DNA of 64,000 bases from Providencia sp. R33 (GTDB lineage: Bacteria; Pseudomonadota; Gammaproteobacteria; Enterobacterales; Enterobacteriaceae): assembly GCF_019343475.1 (NCBI RefSeq), contig NZ_CP072453.1, positions 2,728,001 through 2,792,000 of the forward strand, read 5' to 3'. The translations under genes and the position numbers were made by a program. Each line of letters begins with the position of its first letter. The stretch's first letter is position 1. The notes below the pieces were generated by a model. It worked only from the letters and a program-made list of their open reading frames with translations. It had not been told where the DNA came from and did no database searches. Below are positions 26,386 to 35,690 of the stretch, piece after piece.

Positions 26386-27000
26386 ATGTACGAAACCAGT
26401 ATTATGGTGGCGACAATCGCCGCATTAGGGATGCTCTCACCGGGGCCCGATTTCTTCCTTATTGTCAAAAATGCCGCCCGCTACCAACGTTCTGCGGCGC
26501 TTATGACTGCCTTTGGTGTCATTGCAGCCATTGCCTTGCATATGTCTTATTGCGTTGCGGGTCTTGCTGTGCTGATTACCACAACACCTTGGCTATTTAA
26601 TATCTTAAAGTACGCAGGTGCTGCTTATTTAGTGTGGATAGGAATAAAAAGCCTATTGCCACAGTCGAGCAATCTGGCCGATTTGAGTACCACTAAACAC
26701 GAAATTGTTTCATTTAAAAAAGCCTTTATGCAGGGGTTTCTTTGCAATGTACTCAATCCCAAGGCAACACTGTTCTTTCTTGCCGTATTTACCCAAGTGT
26801 TGGATATCAATTCGACATTTGGAGAAAAACTATGGTTTGCCTTTATTATCTGGGGGTTAGCTGTTATTTACTGGCCTATTTTAGTCTTTCTTATCCAAAG
26901 TGCCCCTGTTAGAAAAGGTTTGGCAAAAGTGCAAAAATACGTCGATAGAGTACTAGGCGTGATTTTAATCGCCTTCGGAATTCGTGTGGCACTGAGCTGA
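26386..27000 (+). CDS. LysE/RhtB family amino acid exporter
   Basis: 204 residues with about six membrane segments. The N-terminus MYETSIMVATIAALGMLSPG, then PDFFLIVKNA, is the RhtB/LysE signature, and VLNPKATLFFLAVFTQV is the second conserved block. Start chosen at ATG 26386, eight bases after AAAGAGA; GTG at 26362 would add eight residues. Members export homoserine, threonine, leucine or related compounds; the substrate cannot be read from the sequence. It stands alone between folA and ftsP, at a junction between two blocks that are far apart in E. coli. Confidence 0.88.
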   Translation: MYETSIMVATIAALGMLSPGPDFFLIVKNAARYQRSAALMTAFGVIAAIALHMSYCVAGLAVLITTTPWLFNILKYAGAAYLVWIGIKSLLPQSSNLADLSTTKHEIVSFKKAFMQGFLCNVLNPKATLFFLAVFTQVLDINSTFGEKLWFAFIIWGLAVIYWPILVFLIQSAPVRKGLAKVQKYVDRVLGVILIAFGIRVALS

Positions 27001-27021
27001 TTCATTTATCTAATACATAAA

Positions 27022-27058
27022 AAAAGCAGGCGCTTTATTGAGCGCCTGCTTTTTGTTT
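27022..27058. terminator. Bidirectional terminator between the LysE-type gene and ftsP
   Basis: 13-bp stem AAAAGCAGGCGCT/AGCGCCTGCTTTT with a six-base loop and T-rich sequence on both sides (A-tract on the left for the minus strand). Confidence 0.92.
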
Positions 27059-27070
27059 TTTGACAGAGAA

Positions 27071-28489
27071 TTAGTATTGCATCGTGTCTTGTGGTGCAAC
27101 CACCATCTGCCCTACTGAACCTAAATCTGCTTTTTCTAAATTTTGGCTATAAAACAAAAATGGAAAATGGTTGTAGGAAGGCTGCATCATCTGCACTAAT
27201 AGTTCAGTACGCCCACTAACCCAAACAGTGTCTTTCCAACCATAGTCTTCTGGTGGTGTTGGTTGCCCGTTACGATTAATGATTTTAAAGCGTACACCTT
27301 CTATGTGAAATGCCTGAGGTTCATTCGTGGTGACAACCCAACGCTCCCAATTTCCTTGGCGACTACTGATATCCACACGGTTGGTATCTATAGTGGAATT
27401 ATTAATACCAAAGCCATCATTAAGGTGAATATCCCTTTGTGTAATACTGGAAGTCACTTGCGTCTTGTCTTCTGTCAACTGTGTTGGCAAGCCATCTGTT
27501 ACCAACGACATCAAACCAGTTGCTTTGATAGTTAGCACATTCGTTGAAATCAAGCTGTTTGAAGGCTCAAACAGCCCTTTAAGCCTATCCATAAACGTGG
27601 CAGATTCACCTGCTGTGATAGTCAATTCCTGCGTTTTCGCCATATCGATCAATACTTCACGCCGTTCACCTGGTGCGAGTGGTAATTCTTGAACGTTGAC
27701 AGGAACGGTTAATAAACCTTGGTCTGATGCAATCATTGCAAATGGGCGCCCATCACTGATTTTCATCACATAATTTCGTGAGTTCGATGCATTTAATAAC
27801 CGCAAACGTACCCAGCCACGAGACACTTCGATATAGGGGTTTTGCACACCATTGACTAATAATGTATCCCCAAGGAAGCCATTTTCTTCAGCTTTATACT
27901 CAGGTACACCAAAGTTATCCAAGCGTTTGTCTTGGATGATCACGGGGAAATCATCTACACCATAATGGTTAGGTAATCGAAGGCTTTTTGTGACATCATC
28001 TTCAATAATCCACATGCCTAATAACCCATTATGAATTTGCTGCCCCATTTTCCCTTGCGTATTTGCGTGATACCAAAGTGTCGCGGCATTCTGGCGAATT
28101 GGGATCACGGGAGACCAATCTGCGTTAGGCGAAATCAGCCTTGCCGCACCCCCAATTTGTGTTCCCGGTATTTGCAGCCCACTGATTGTCATAGAAACCG
28201 CTTCGGGTAAACGGTTACTGTATATCAGTTTGATATCATCACCATTTTTGACTTTGACAGTCGGACCAGGTGAAGAGCCGTTCACACCCCATACATCCGC
28301 AGAATACTTTCCATCAAAAGACCAATGGATTTTTTGCAACGTTAAAAATAGAGGTTGCCCAGAGCGTGATTCCAGCAGAGGGGGTACAGGTAACTCCCTA
28401 GAGCTCTCCGCATGGGCGCTCATTGGCACATAGGAAACACACAGAGCCAACCCTACCGCTACAACGGCTTGGCATCGATTGAATGACAT
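27071..28489 (-). CDS. ftsP: Cell division protein FtsP (SufI), multicopper-oxidase fold
   Basis: 472 residues (E. coli 470). Periplasmic protein that stabilises the divisome under stress; cupredoxin fold without a copper function. LPVPPLLESRSGQPLFLTLQ, NADWSPVIPIRQNAATLWYH and HYGVDDFPVIIQDKRLDNFG match SufI. The ATG at 28489 has a GGAG site 6 nt upstream; ATG at 28507 is too far upstream. E. coli SufI is a standard Tat substrate (SRRQFIQ), but this signal reads MSFNRCQAVVAVGLALC: the first Arg is Asn and no RR pair remains. Either export is Sec-type or Tat tolerates this motif. Confidence 0.92.
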   Translation of the reverse strand: MSFNRCQAVVAVGLALCVSYVPMSAHAESSRELPVPPLLESRSGQPLFLTLQKIHWSFDGKYSADVWGVNGSSPGPTVKVKNGDDIKLIYSNRLPEAVSMTISGLQIPGTQIGGAARLISPNADWSPVIPIRQNAATLWYHANTQGKMGQQIHNGLLGMWIIEDDVTKSLRLPNHYGVDDFPVIIQDKRLDNFGVPEYKAEENGFLGDTLLVNGVQNPYIEVSRGWVRLRLLNASNSRNYVMKISDGRPFAMIASDQGLLTVPVNVQELPLAPGERREVLIDMAKTQELTITAGESATFMDRLKGLFEPSNSLISTNVLTIKATGLMSLVTDGLPTQLTEDKTQVTSSITQRDIHLNDGFGINNSTIDTNRVDISSRQGNWERWVVTTNEPQAFHIEGVRFKIINRNGQPTPPEDYGWKDTVWVSGRTELLVQMMQPSYNHFPFLFYSQNLEKADLGSVGQMVVAPQDTMQY

Positions 28490-28840
28490 AAATTCTCCGC
28501 TAAACAAACATTCCAGCGCATTTTATTTTTAAGTATTCGAAATTTTCAGCCTATGAGTTGGCTAATTTTAGATTGGCGCTGGTAATAATACGACTTAGAG
28601 ACAACAATTTGTTACTTCGCTAATTTTGCGAGCCATGATATCGCGAAAAAAGATTAAATTCTAAAAATATCTTTCTAATATATAAAAAATTAATTAATAG
28701 AATTATAAATTGTGTGGTTTATTAATTAGAAAAGAATATAAGGCAGGAAAATAATTATTAGCTTAACGTTAGTTAGCAGGCCTCGATAAAACTTAGGGCA
28801 ATGATAGTTCATTGCCCTTTTGATGTATTGGATTAATTTA
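28490..28840. other. plsC-ftsP spacer, 351 bp, AT-rich
   Basis: No coding potential seen. It must contain the ftsP promoter on the minus strand within a very AT-rich stretch (about 28655-28760), but no single -35/-10 pair stands out. The plsC hairpin occupies its right end. Confidence 0.5.
28795..28821 (-). terminator. Hairpin after plsC
   Basis: Nine-bp perfect stem GGGCAATGA/TCATTGCCC with a four-base loop (28796-28817), about 24 bp downstream of the plsC stop. The U-tract on the minus strand is modest (TAAGTTTT); the plus strand has TTTT. Confidence 0.65.
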
Positions 28841-29581
28841 TTACGCTTTTTTCGCTTTCTTATTCAGTTCTTCAACTTCTAAATCAAGCTCTTTGATTTT
28901 GGCTTCCATCAATGAATGGCAATATTCCGATAATTCCCTAACCTGATCTCTTGTATAGGTTGAGGTATCGATAGGCTCTAGCATCTCAATGATAACATGG
29001 CCATTATTCCAACGATTTAACGCAATTTTGCCCTGCGTGGTGGATACACACACTGGTACAATCGGTACGCCCGCAGCAATAGCAGCATGGAACGCACCCG
29101 TTTTAAATGGGAGTAAACCACGACCACGGCTACGTGTTCCTTCAGGGAACATCCACACGGAAATTTTACGTTTTTTGATTTGATCGGCCACTTGAGAAAT
29201 CGTGTTATGCGCTTTCGAACGATTCGCACGGTCAATCAAAATGTTACCGGTGATCCAATATAAAAAACCAAAGAAAGGGATGAACACCAAGCTTTTTTTA
29301 CCCACTGTCACCGTTCTAGGCAACACGCCATTAGACATCGTGACCATATCGTAGTTATTTTGGTGGTTACCTATATAAATACTTGGGCCGTAGCTTTTGG
29401 CTTTTTTAGGTACGCGGTTGATGACTTTTATGCCAAAAACCACTGATAAGCGCCCAAACATATGGCCGAATGTCATCACATGTTTTGGGTTACGCGGGCT
29501 GAATAAGCAATAGATACCACCGCCCACACAAACGAGGATGGTGTAGATAATGACAATAATCGCTCTAATAAGCGCTAACAT
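28841..29581 (-). CDS. plsC: 1-acyl-sn-glycerol-3-phosphate acyltransferase PlsC
   Basis: 246 residues (E. coli 245). Inner-membrane enzyme that makes phosphatidic acid from lysophosphatidic acid. An N-terminal membrane helix is followed by the acyltransferase motif I NHQNNYD (HX4D), motif III FPEGTRSRG and motif IV VPIVPV. The C-terminal 30 residues are highly charged. Lies downstream of parC (97 bp), as in E. coli. PlsY, which makes its substrate, is also in this window at 53.3 kb. Confidence 0.97.
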   Translation of the reverse strand: MLALIRAIIVIIYTILVCVGGGIYCLFSPRNPKHVMTFGHMFGRLSVVFGIKVINRVPKKAKSYGPSIYIGNHQNNYDMVTMSNGVLPRTVTVGKKSLVFIPFFGFLYWITGNILIDRANRSKAHNTISQVADQIKKRKISVWMFPEGTRSRGRGLLPFKTGAFHAAIAAGVPIVPVCVSTTQGKIALNRWNNGHVIIEMLEPIDTSTYTRDQVRELSEYCHSLMEAKIKELDLEVEELNKKAKKA

Positions 29582-29678
29582 ACTAACCCCAAATTAGCGG
29601 AGCATCAGCGCCCCGCGATGAATTTTAACCTTCGGTGCCAAATACAATACCTTGATAAGGCACCCATTCAATTTATTA

Positions 29679-31934
29679 TTATGCGTTATCTACAGGTTCG
29701 ATATCGATACGCTCAATATTGTGCATTCCACGCGGCAACGATGTTCCTTTACGGCCACGCTCCGAACGGTATTTCTGTAGATCTTCGGCTTTAAATTTCA
29801 GTTTTCGTTTACCAAAATGCAGTGTTATTGAAGCACCAACAGGTAAAAGCATCAACCATGTTAATACATCTTCACCGCTTGCTGCTTGCGCGCCTGCAAT
29901 ATTGATAATTTTGTTGCCTTTACCTTTTGATAGTTGAGGCAAGTCGGCCACAGGGAAGATTAACATACGCCCTGCTTTGGTAATGGCTAATAATAAGTCT
30001 TCTTGCTCGTTATTTAGCTCAATCGGTGCCAGTACTTTTGCATTTTCAGGCAATGAAATTAGCGCCTTACCAGATTTATTTTTTGTCACCAAATCATTGA
30101 ATGTACAAATAAACCCATAACCCGCATCTGACGCCATCAAGTATTTTTGCTCTTCAGGTGCCATTAAGACATGCTCAATCGTTGCGCCTGGTGGCAACGT
30201 TAGTTTGCCAGTAAGCGGCTCACCTTGGCTACGTGCAGATGGCAATTCCAGAGGATCAACCGAATAGCTACGCCCTGTGGTATCGAGGAATACCGCAGCT
30301 TGGTTCGATTTCCCACGGGCTGCACCTTTAAAGCCATCGCCAGCTTTATAGTTCAGGTTGGTTGGCTCAATGTCATGGCCTTTCGCACTACGTACCCATC
30401 CCATATCAGACAGCACAACCGTAATTGGCTCTGATGGTAGAATTTCGTGCTCGCTCATGGCTTTCGCTTCTTCACGCTCATGGAGTGGAGAACGGCGATC
30501 ATCGCCATAGGCCTTCGCATCTGCCTGAATTTCTTTTCTAATTAACGTATTCAGACGGCGCTCTGAACCTAAAATCGCTTGTAGCTCATCACGCTCTTTT
30601 GCTAATTCGTCTTGTTCACCACGGATTTTCATCTCTTCCAGTTTGGCTAAATGACGTAATTTGAGCTCTAAGATAGCCTCTGCCTGTGTGTCCGAAATAT
30701 TAAAACGGGACATCAACACCGATTTGGGCTCATCTTCAGTACGGATAATTTCGATAACTTCATCAATGTTTAGATAAGCAATTAACAAGCCATCTAAAAT
30801 ATGCAAACGCCTTAAAACTTTGTCTAAACGGTGATTCAAGCGGTTACGCACAGTTTGGCGACGATATGCAATCCACTCCGTTAATATCTCCACCAAGCCT
30901 TTCACCGCAGGGCGGTTATCTAGGCCAATCATGTTGAGGTTAACGCGGTAGCTTCTTTCTAAATCGGTTGTGGCAAATAAGTGAGTCATCACTTGTTCGA
31001 GGTCAACACGATTACTACGCGGAACAATCACTAAACGAGTTGGGTTTTCATGGTCAGATTCATCACGTAAATCTTCCACCATTGGCAATTTTTTCGCGCG
31101 CATTTGGCTCGCGATTTGCTCAAGAACTTTAGCGCCTGAAACCTGATGAGGTAATGCTGTAATAACTGCATTGCCATCTTCTTTTTCCCACACAGCACGC
31201 ATACGCACTGAGCCACGGCCGTTTTGATAGATTTTACGAATATCTTCACGGGAAGAGATAATTTCAGCTTCTGTTGGGAAATCAGGCCCTGGAATATACC
31301 CCATAATCTCATCAAGATTCAGGGTCGGTTTTTCCAGTAAAGCGACTAAGGCTTCTGCCACTTCACGGGCGTTGTGTGGCGGAATATCCGTTGCCATCCC
31401 GACCGCAATCCCCGTAGTACCGTTTAATAAAATATTGGGTAAACGCGCAGGTAACATTTTCGGCTCATTCATCGTGCCGTCAAAGTTCGGTACCCAATCA
31501 ACCGTACCGTGACCTAACTCGCTCAGCAATACTTCAGCGTATTTTGATAAACGTGATTCTGTATAACGCATCGCAGCAAATGATTTCGGATCATCGGGTG
31601 CCCCCCAGTTTCCTTGACCATCCACTAATGGATAACGATAAGAAAATGGCTGCGCCATCAACACCATCGCTTCATAACACGCGCTATCACCATGTGGGTG
31701 ATATTTACCTAACACGTCACCGACGGTTCTTGCTGATTTTTTATATTTCGCGTTATTGCTCAGGCCAAGTTCTGACATCGCATACACGATACGACGCTGA
31801 ACAGGTTTTAATCCATCACCAATAAATGGTAGCGCCCTATCCATGATGACGTACATCGAATAGTTTAGATAAGCGCTTTCAGTAAAGGCGTGAAGCGGTA
31901 AACGCTCCACACCATCATGAGTAATTTCACTCAT
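29679..31934 (-). CDS. parC: DNA topoisomerase IV subunit A ParC
   Basis: 751 residues (E. coli 752). Cuts and rejoins DNA to decatenate daughter chromosomes, with ParE. The catalytic Tyr is Y124 in AAMRYTE. The quinolone-resistance positions are wild type: HPHGDSACYE has Ser84 and Glu88 (E. coli S80 and E84; the N-terminus is four residues longer). The C-terminal beta-pinwheel domain is complete. Follows parE after 34 bp. Confidence 0.98.
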   Translation of the reverse strand: MSEITHDGVERLPLHAFTESAYLNYSMYVIMDRALPFIGDGLKPVQRRIVYAMSELGLSNNAKYKKSARTVGDVLGKYHPHGDSACYEAMVLMAQPFSYRYPLVDGQGNWGAPDDPKSFAAMRYTESRLSKYAEVLLSELGHGTVDWVPNFDGTMNEPKMLPARLPNILLNGTTGIAVGMATDIPPHNAREVAEALVALLEKPTLNLDEIMGYIPGPDFPTEAEIISSREDIRKIYQNGRGSVRMRAVWEKEDGNAVITALPHQVSGAKVLEQIASQMRAKKLPMVEDLRDESDHENPTRLVIVPRSNRVDLEQVMTHLFATTDLERSYRVNLNMIGLDNRPAVKGLVEILTEWIAYRRQTVRNRLNHRLDKVLRRLHILDGLLIAYLNIDEVIEIIRTEDEPKSVLMSRFNISDTQAEAILELKLRHLAKLEEMKIRGEQDELAKERDELQAILGSERRLNTLIRKEIQADAKAYGDDRRSPLHEREEAKAMSEHEILPSEPITVVLSDMGWVRSAKGHDIEPTNLNYKAGDGFKGAARGKSNQAAVFLDTTGRSYSVDPLELPSARSQGEPLTGKLTLPPGATIEHVLMAPEEQKYLMASDAGYGFICTFNDLVTKNKSGKALISLPENAKVLAPIELNNEQEDLLLAITKAGRMLIFPVADLPQLSKGKGNKIINIAGAQAASGEDVLTWLMLLPVGASITLHFGKRKLKFKAEDLQKYRSERGRKGTSLPRGMHNIERIDIEPVDNA

Positions 31935-31968
31935 TCAATTCGTTCCTTACTCTTTTTATCGCAGGATG

Positions 31969-33864
31969 TTAGACATCAATTTCAGCCATATCGCCTTTTT
32001 CTTGCAGCCAATTACGGCGGTCTTCTGAGCGTTTTTTCGCTAAAAGCATATCCATCACTGCAAGGGTTTCTTGGTAGTTTTCATCATCGATGATCAACTG
32101 AACAAGGCGACGAGTATTAGGGTCCAACGTGGTTTCGCGCAATTGAAGTGGGTTCATTTCCCCCAGCCCTTTAAAGCGCTGAACGTTAGGTTTCCCACGT
32201 TTACGGCTTAACCTGTCGAGAACCGCATTTTTTTCACTTTCGTCTAATGCGTAAAAGGTTTCTTTGCCTAAATCAATACGATACAACGGTGGCATTGCCA
32301 TATACACATGCCCCGCTTTCACTAAGGTTGGGAAGTGGCGAACAAATAACGCGCACAATAGTGTCGCGATATGCAAACCATCCGAGTCCGCATCCGCAAG
32401 GATGCACACTTTACCGTAACGTAGCTGGCTTAAATCTTCGCTATCAGGGTCGATACCAATCGCCACAGAAATATCATGAACTTCTTGTGAAGCTAACACT
32501 TCATCAGAAGAGACCTCCCATGTATTCAGTATCTTACCACGCAGTGGCATAATCGCCTGATATTCGCGGTCACGAGCTTGCTTCGCGGAGCCCCCTGCTG
32601 AGTCCCCTTCAACGAGGAACAGTTCGGTCATTTTTAAGTCTTGCGAGCTACAATCCGCCAGCTTGCCCGGCAATGCAGGGCCGCTTGTTAGCTTCTTACG
32701 TACCACTTTTTTCGCAGCACGCATCCGGCGTTGTGCGCTTGAAATCGCCATTTCCGCCAGTTGTTCCGCAATTTGCACGTTTTGGTTTAACCACAGGCTA
32801 AAGGCATCTTTGACTACCCCTGAAACAAAGGCGGCACATTGGCGTGAAGACAAGCGCTCTTTGGTTTGCCCGGCAAATTGTGGGTCTTGCATTTTCACTG
32901 AAAGCACATAGGTACAGCGCTCCCAGATATCATCCGCCGATAATTTTACACCGCGTGGTAGGATATTACGGAATTCACAGAATTCACGCATTGCATCCAA
33001 CAAACCTTGGCGTAACCCATTGACGTGGGTACCGCCTTGCGCGGTTGGGATTAGGTTCACATAGCTTTCAGTCAGTAGCTCGCCACCTTCTGGCAGCCAT
33101 AGCAGCGCCCATTGTGCCGCTTCCGTTTCACTGGAAAACTCCCCAATAAAGGGTTTTTCTGGCAAGGCTTCTAAGCCATCAATGGATTCCATCAAATAAT
33201 CGGTTAGCCCATCGCTATAGCACCAGCTTTGCTCAGTATTGTTGAGCTGATCCTTAAACGTGATTTTCACGCCAGGGCATAAAACGGCTTTGGCTTTTAA
33301 GTTATGGGTTAAACGGGAAACAGAAAATTTCGGGCTATCAAAATAGCTCTCATCAGGCCAAAAGTGCACGCTAGTCCCTGTGTTACGCTTCCCACAAGTG
33401 CCAATCACATGCAAATCTTCGACTTTATCGCCATTTTCAAAGGCGATTTGATAAACTTGGCTATCACGGCGCACGGTCACTTCAATACGTTTTGATAACG
33501 CATTAACAACAGAGATACCAACACCATGTAAACCACCTGAAAATTGGTAGTTTTTATTGGAGAATTTTCCCCCTGCGTGTAACTGACCTAAAATCAATTC
33601 AACCGCGGAGACTTTCATTTCTGGGTGGATATCGACAGGCATTCCACGCCCATCATCAATCACTTCAATAGATTGATCTGCATATAAAATAACTTCGATG
33701 TGCCCCGCGTGCCCAGCAAGCGCTTCGTCGACACTATTATCAATTACTTCTTGAGCCAAATGGTTCGGCCGCGAGGTATCGGTATACATCCCCGGACGAC
33801 GGCGAACAGGCTCCAAACCACTGAGGACTTCAATAGCCTCTGCGTTATAACTAGATTGAGTCAT
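31969..33864 (-). CDS. parE: DNA topoisomerase IV subunit B ParE
   Basis: 631 residues (E. coli 630). ATPase subunit of topoisomerase IV. GHKL motifs: EVIDNSVDEA, DDGRGMPVD and GGLHGVGISVVN; TOPRIM residues in LVEGDSAGGSA and DADSDG. Start chosen at ATG 33864 (MTQSSYNAEAIEVL), matching E. coli; a TTG at 33906 opens the same frame 14 codons earlier. The Shine-Dalgarno is weak. Followed by parC. Confidence 0.97.
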   Translation of the reverse strand: MTQSSYNAEAIEVLSGLEPVRRRPGMYTDTSRPNHLAQEVIDNSVDEALAGHAGHIEVILYADQSIEVIDDGRGMPVDIHPEMKVSAVELILGQLHAGGKFSNKNYQFSGGLHGVGISVVNALSKRIEVTVRRDSQVYQIAFENGDKVEDLHVIGTCGKRNTGTSVHFWPDESYFDSPKFSVSRLTHNLKAKAVLCPGVKITFKDQLNNTEQSWCYSDGLTDYLMESIDGLEALPEKPFIGEFSSETEAAQWALLWLPEGGELLTESYVNLIPTAQGGTHVNGLRQGLLDAMREFCEFRNILPRGVKLSADDIWERCTYVLSVKMQDPQFAGQTKERLSSRQCAAFVSGVVKDAFSLWLNQNVQIAEQLAEMAISSAQRRMRAAKKVVRKKLTSGPALPGKLADCSSQDLKMTELFLVEGDSAGGSAKQARDREYQAIMPLRGKILNTWEVSSDEVLASQEVHDISVAIGIDPDSEDLSQLRYGKVCILADADSDGLHIATLLCALFVRHFPTLVKAGHVYMAMPPLYRIDLGKETFYALDESEKNAVLDRLSRKRGKPNVQRFKGLGEMNPLQLRETTLDPNTRRLVQLIIDDENYQETLAVMDMLLAKKRSEDRRNWLQEKGDMAEIDV

Positions 33865-33951
33865 ATTGTCATTCTGCGGTAATTGGTGATTAATTGAACT
33901 ATTCAATCAGTTAGTTACTGGTGATAATAACAGTGTTCATGCGTTTTAGCA

Positions 33952-34533
33952 CTATTTCTCTACCAATTGAAGAAAATGGATAATTTGAGAAAAGTAAGCG
34001 TCAAAACCAATAAAGGCATGATTACCGTCAGGTTCCACAGTCTGTTTACACTTTGAAAGATAGGTAACAGCTTCGCGATAATCAAGTACTTCATCACCCA
34101 TTTGTTGTAACAGCCAAATTCGATGAGATGCAGAAAGCTGTTCGATATGTAGTGATTTTAGCTCGCCAATATGTTTTGGTTCCAGAACATATTGTTCATG
34201 GGTATAGGGGTTAATGTTGACACCCAAATAGTCTTGTAGCAAGTCAAACGGGCGCACTGCAGGGTTTACTACCACTGCGGGAAGGTGATAACGCTCTGAA
34301 AACCAAATTGAAAAATAACCACCAAGCGATGAGCCGACCAAACCAATATGGTCATGTCGATGTTGCTGAATAATTTCATCCAACATCATTTCGGCTTGTG
34401 CTGGGAAATTCGGCAATTGAGGCACTATCATATTGATATGTGGATAGTTAGCTTCTATCCATTGCTTTAAGCTATTGGCTTTTGCTGATAGCGGCGAGCT
34501 ATTAAAGCCATGAATATAAAGTAAAGTAGCCAT
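33952..34533 (-). CDS. yqiA: Esterase YqiA
   Basis: 193 residues, a small alpha/beta-hydrolase. The nucleophile elbow is GSSLGGY, and the starting TLLYIHGFNSSPLSAKA is diagnostic. The C-terminal His is in GNHAFIGF. In E. coli it has esterase activity on palmitoyl-CoA and short esters; physiological substrate unknown. Sits 6 bp after cpdA and 87 bp before parE, the usual cpdA-yqiA-parE order. Confidence 0.95.
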   Translation of the reverse strand: MATLLYIHGFNSSPLSAKANSLKQWIEANYPHINMIVPQLPNFPAQAEMMLDEIIQQHRHDHIGLVGSSLGGYFSIWFSERYHLPAVVVNPAVRPFDLLQDYLGVNINPYTHEQYVLEPKHIGELKSLHIEQLSASHRIWLLQQMGDEVLDYREAVTYLSKCKQTVEPDGNHAFIGFDAYFSQIIHFLQLVEK

Positions 34534-34539
34534 CGGGAA

Positions 34540-35379
34540 TTAATAACCGTCAGAGTCTAAGTCAGGACTAAATTCACGGGTTTCCAAGCGATGCACCGTT
34601 GTCGTAACATGCCTTTGCCCTTTTTCATTCACGCTTAATTCAAGATATCGCCAACCCGGCGCAACAGTATCTAAGGCAAAATTTGTACAGTGTGGCTTAA
34701 ATTGAACGCAAGTCGATGGCGTGGCTAATAAACGGATCCCATGCCAGTTTTCATCCATTTCCTGATGAATGTGCCCGCAAAGCATCGCTTTCACATTTGG
34801 GTAGTCTTTTAAATAATCCGCTAAGATATGTGAATTTCTTAAACTGTGTTGATCAAGCCACGTACAGCCTGATGGCAGAGGATGGTGATGCAGCATCACT
34901 AATGTGGTGCGTTGCGGTTCCGCATCCAAACTCGCTTTCATCCATTCCAGCTGTTGCTCAGAAAGCTCACCGTGCGGCACATCTTGCAATTGGCTATCTA
35001 GCATAAGAATTTGCCATTCTTCGCCAATCAAAATCTGTTTTGCACTCGAAATTCCCGCTACACGCAAGCTTTCTACCATTGCAGGCGGATAATCATGGTT
35101 TCCGGGGAGCCAAACGCAAGGTGCGGGAATACGTTCAATGCCTTTTGCAAAGTGTTGATAAGCTTTTGGTGATTGGTCTTGAACCAAATCCCCTGTCGCA
35201 ACGATCAAGTCAATTGGGAGATTTTGTGCTGCGATAGCATCAAGTACCGCCTGATAGCTTTTATAGGTGTTTACACCTAAAAGAGTATTTTCTGTGTTTG
35301 CAAACAGATGCGTATCAGTAACCTGTAAAATTCTCACAATGTTAGAGTGCTTTGCAGTCACTTCAAGCTGGCTATCCAA
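34540..35379 (-). CDS. cpdA: 3',5'-cyclic AMP phosphodiesterase CpdA
   Basis: 279 residues (E. coli 275). Hydrolyses cAMP and so tunes CRP activity, including any CRP-S control at ppdA. Class III metallophosphodiesterase motifs: DTHLF, ATGDLVQDQ, GNHDYPP, and GHIHQE. Start ATG at 35379. In E. coli yqiB lies between cpdA and nudF; here that interval holds only an ERIC repeat. Confidence 0.96.
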   Translation of the reverse strand: MDSQLEVTAKHSNIVRILQVTDTHLFANTENTLLGVNTYKSYQAVLDAIAAQNLPIDLIVATGDLVQDQSPKAYQHFAKGIERIPAPCVWLPGNHDYPPAMVESLRVAGISSAKQILIGEEWQILMLDSQLQDVPHGELSEQQLEWMKASLDAEPQRTTLVMLHHHPLPSGCTWLDQHSLRNSHILADYLKDYPNVKAMLCGHIHQEMDENWHGIRLLATPSTCVQFKPHCTNFALDTVAPGWRYLELSVNEKGQRHVTTTVHRLETREFSPDLDSDGY

Positions 35380-35497
35380 AAGTCTTCCTTTTCCGTCAAT
35401 ATTATTAATGCCTAATCTATTCTATTCATTATAACTATACAAAAACTCAACACACTTACAGTTTACTTTGAAACTTAATTTTATGACTTTCACTTAA

Positions 35498-35622
35498 TTA
35501 CTCTAAATAATTCGAGTTGCAAGCAGGCGACAATCGGAGCTATCCCAAGGAACATACATAAGTATGTGACTTGGGTTGCGCAGTGCAGCCAACACACTTG
35601 CAGCTTGAAGTATGACGAGTAA
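35498..35622. repeat. ERIC-like repeat D (cpdA-nudF spacer)
   Basis: 125 bp from TTACTC to GAGTAA. Core CCCAAGGAACATAC-ATAA-GTATGTGACTTGGG with CCCAAG/CTTGGG pairing; outer arms TGCAAG/CTTGCA pair. It fills the place of E. coli yqiB. Confidence 0.88.
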
Positions 35623-35640
35623 TTGGAGTATGACGACTAA
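35623..35640. repeat. ERIC right-end remnant
   Basis: GGAGTATGACGACTAA repeats the last bases of copy D immediately after it, without the rest of an element. Confidence 0.5.
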
Positions 35641-35690
35641 TTCGTAAAATATCTGCTAATCAGCACACACTTCACTAGATTAATTGTTCT

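Noticed and set aside
29679..33864. Quinolone-resistance changes in parC/parE
   Set aside because: ParC Ser84 and Glu88 and the ParE region around PLRGKILNTWEVSSDEV match the wild type.
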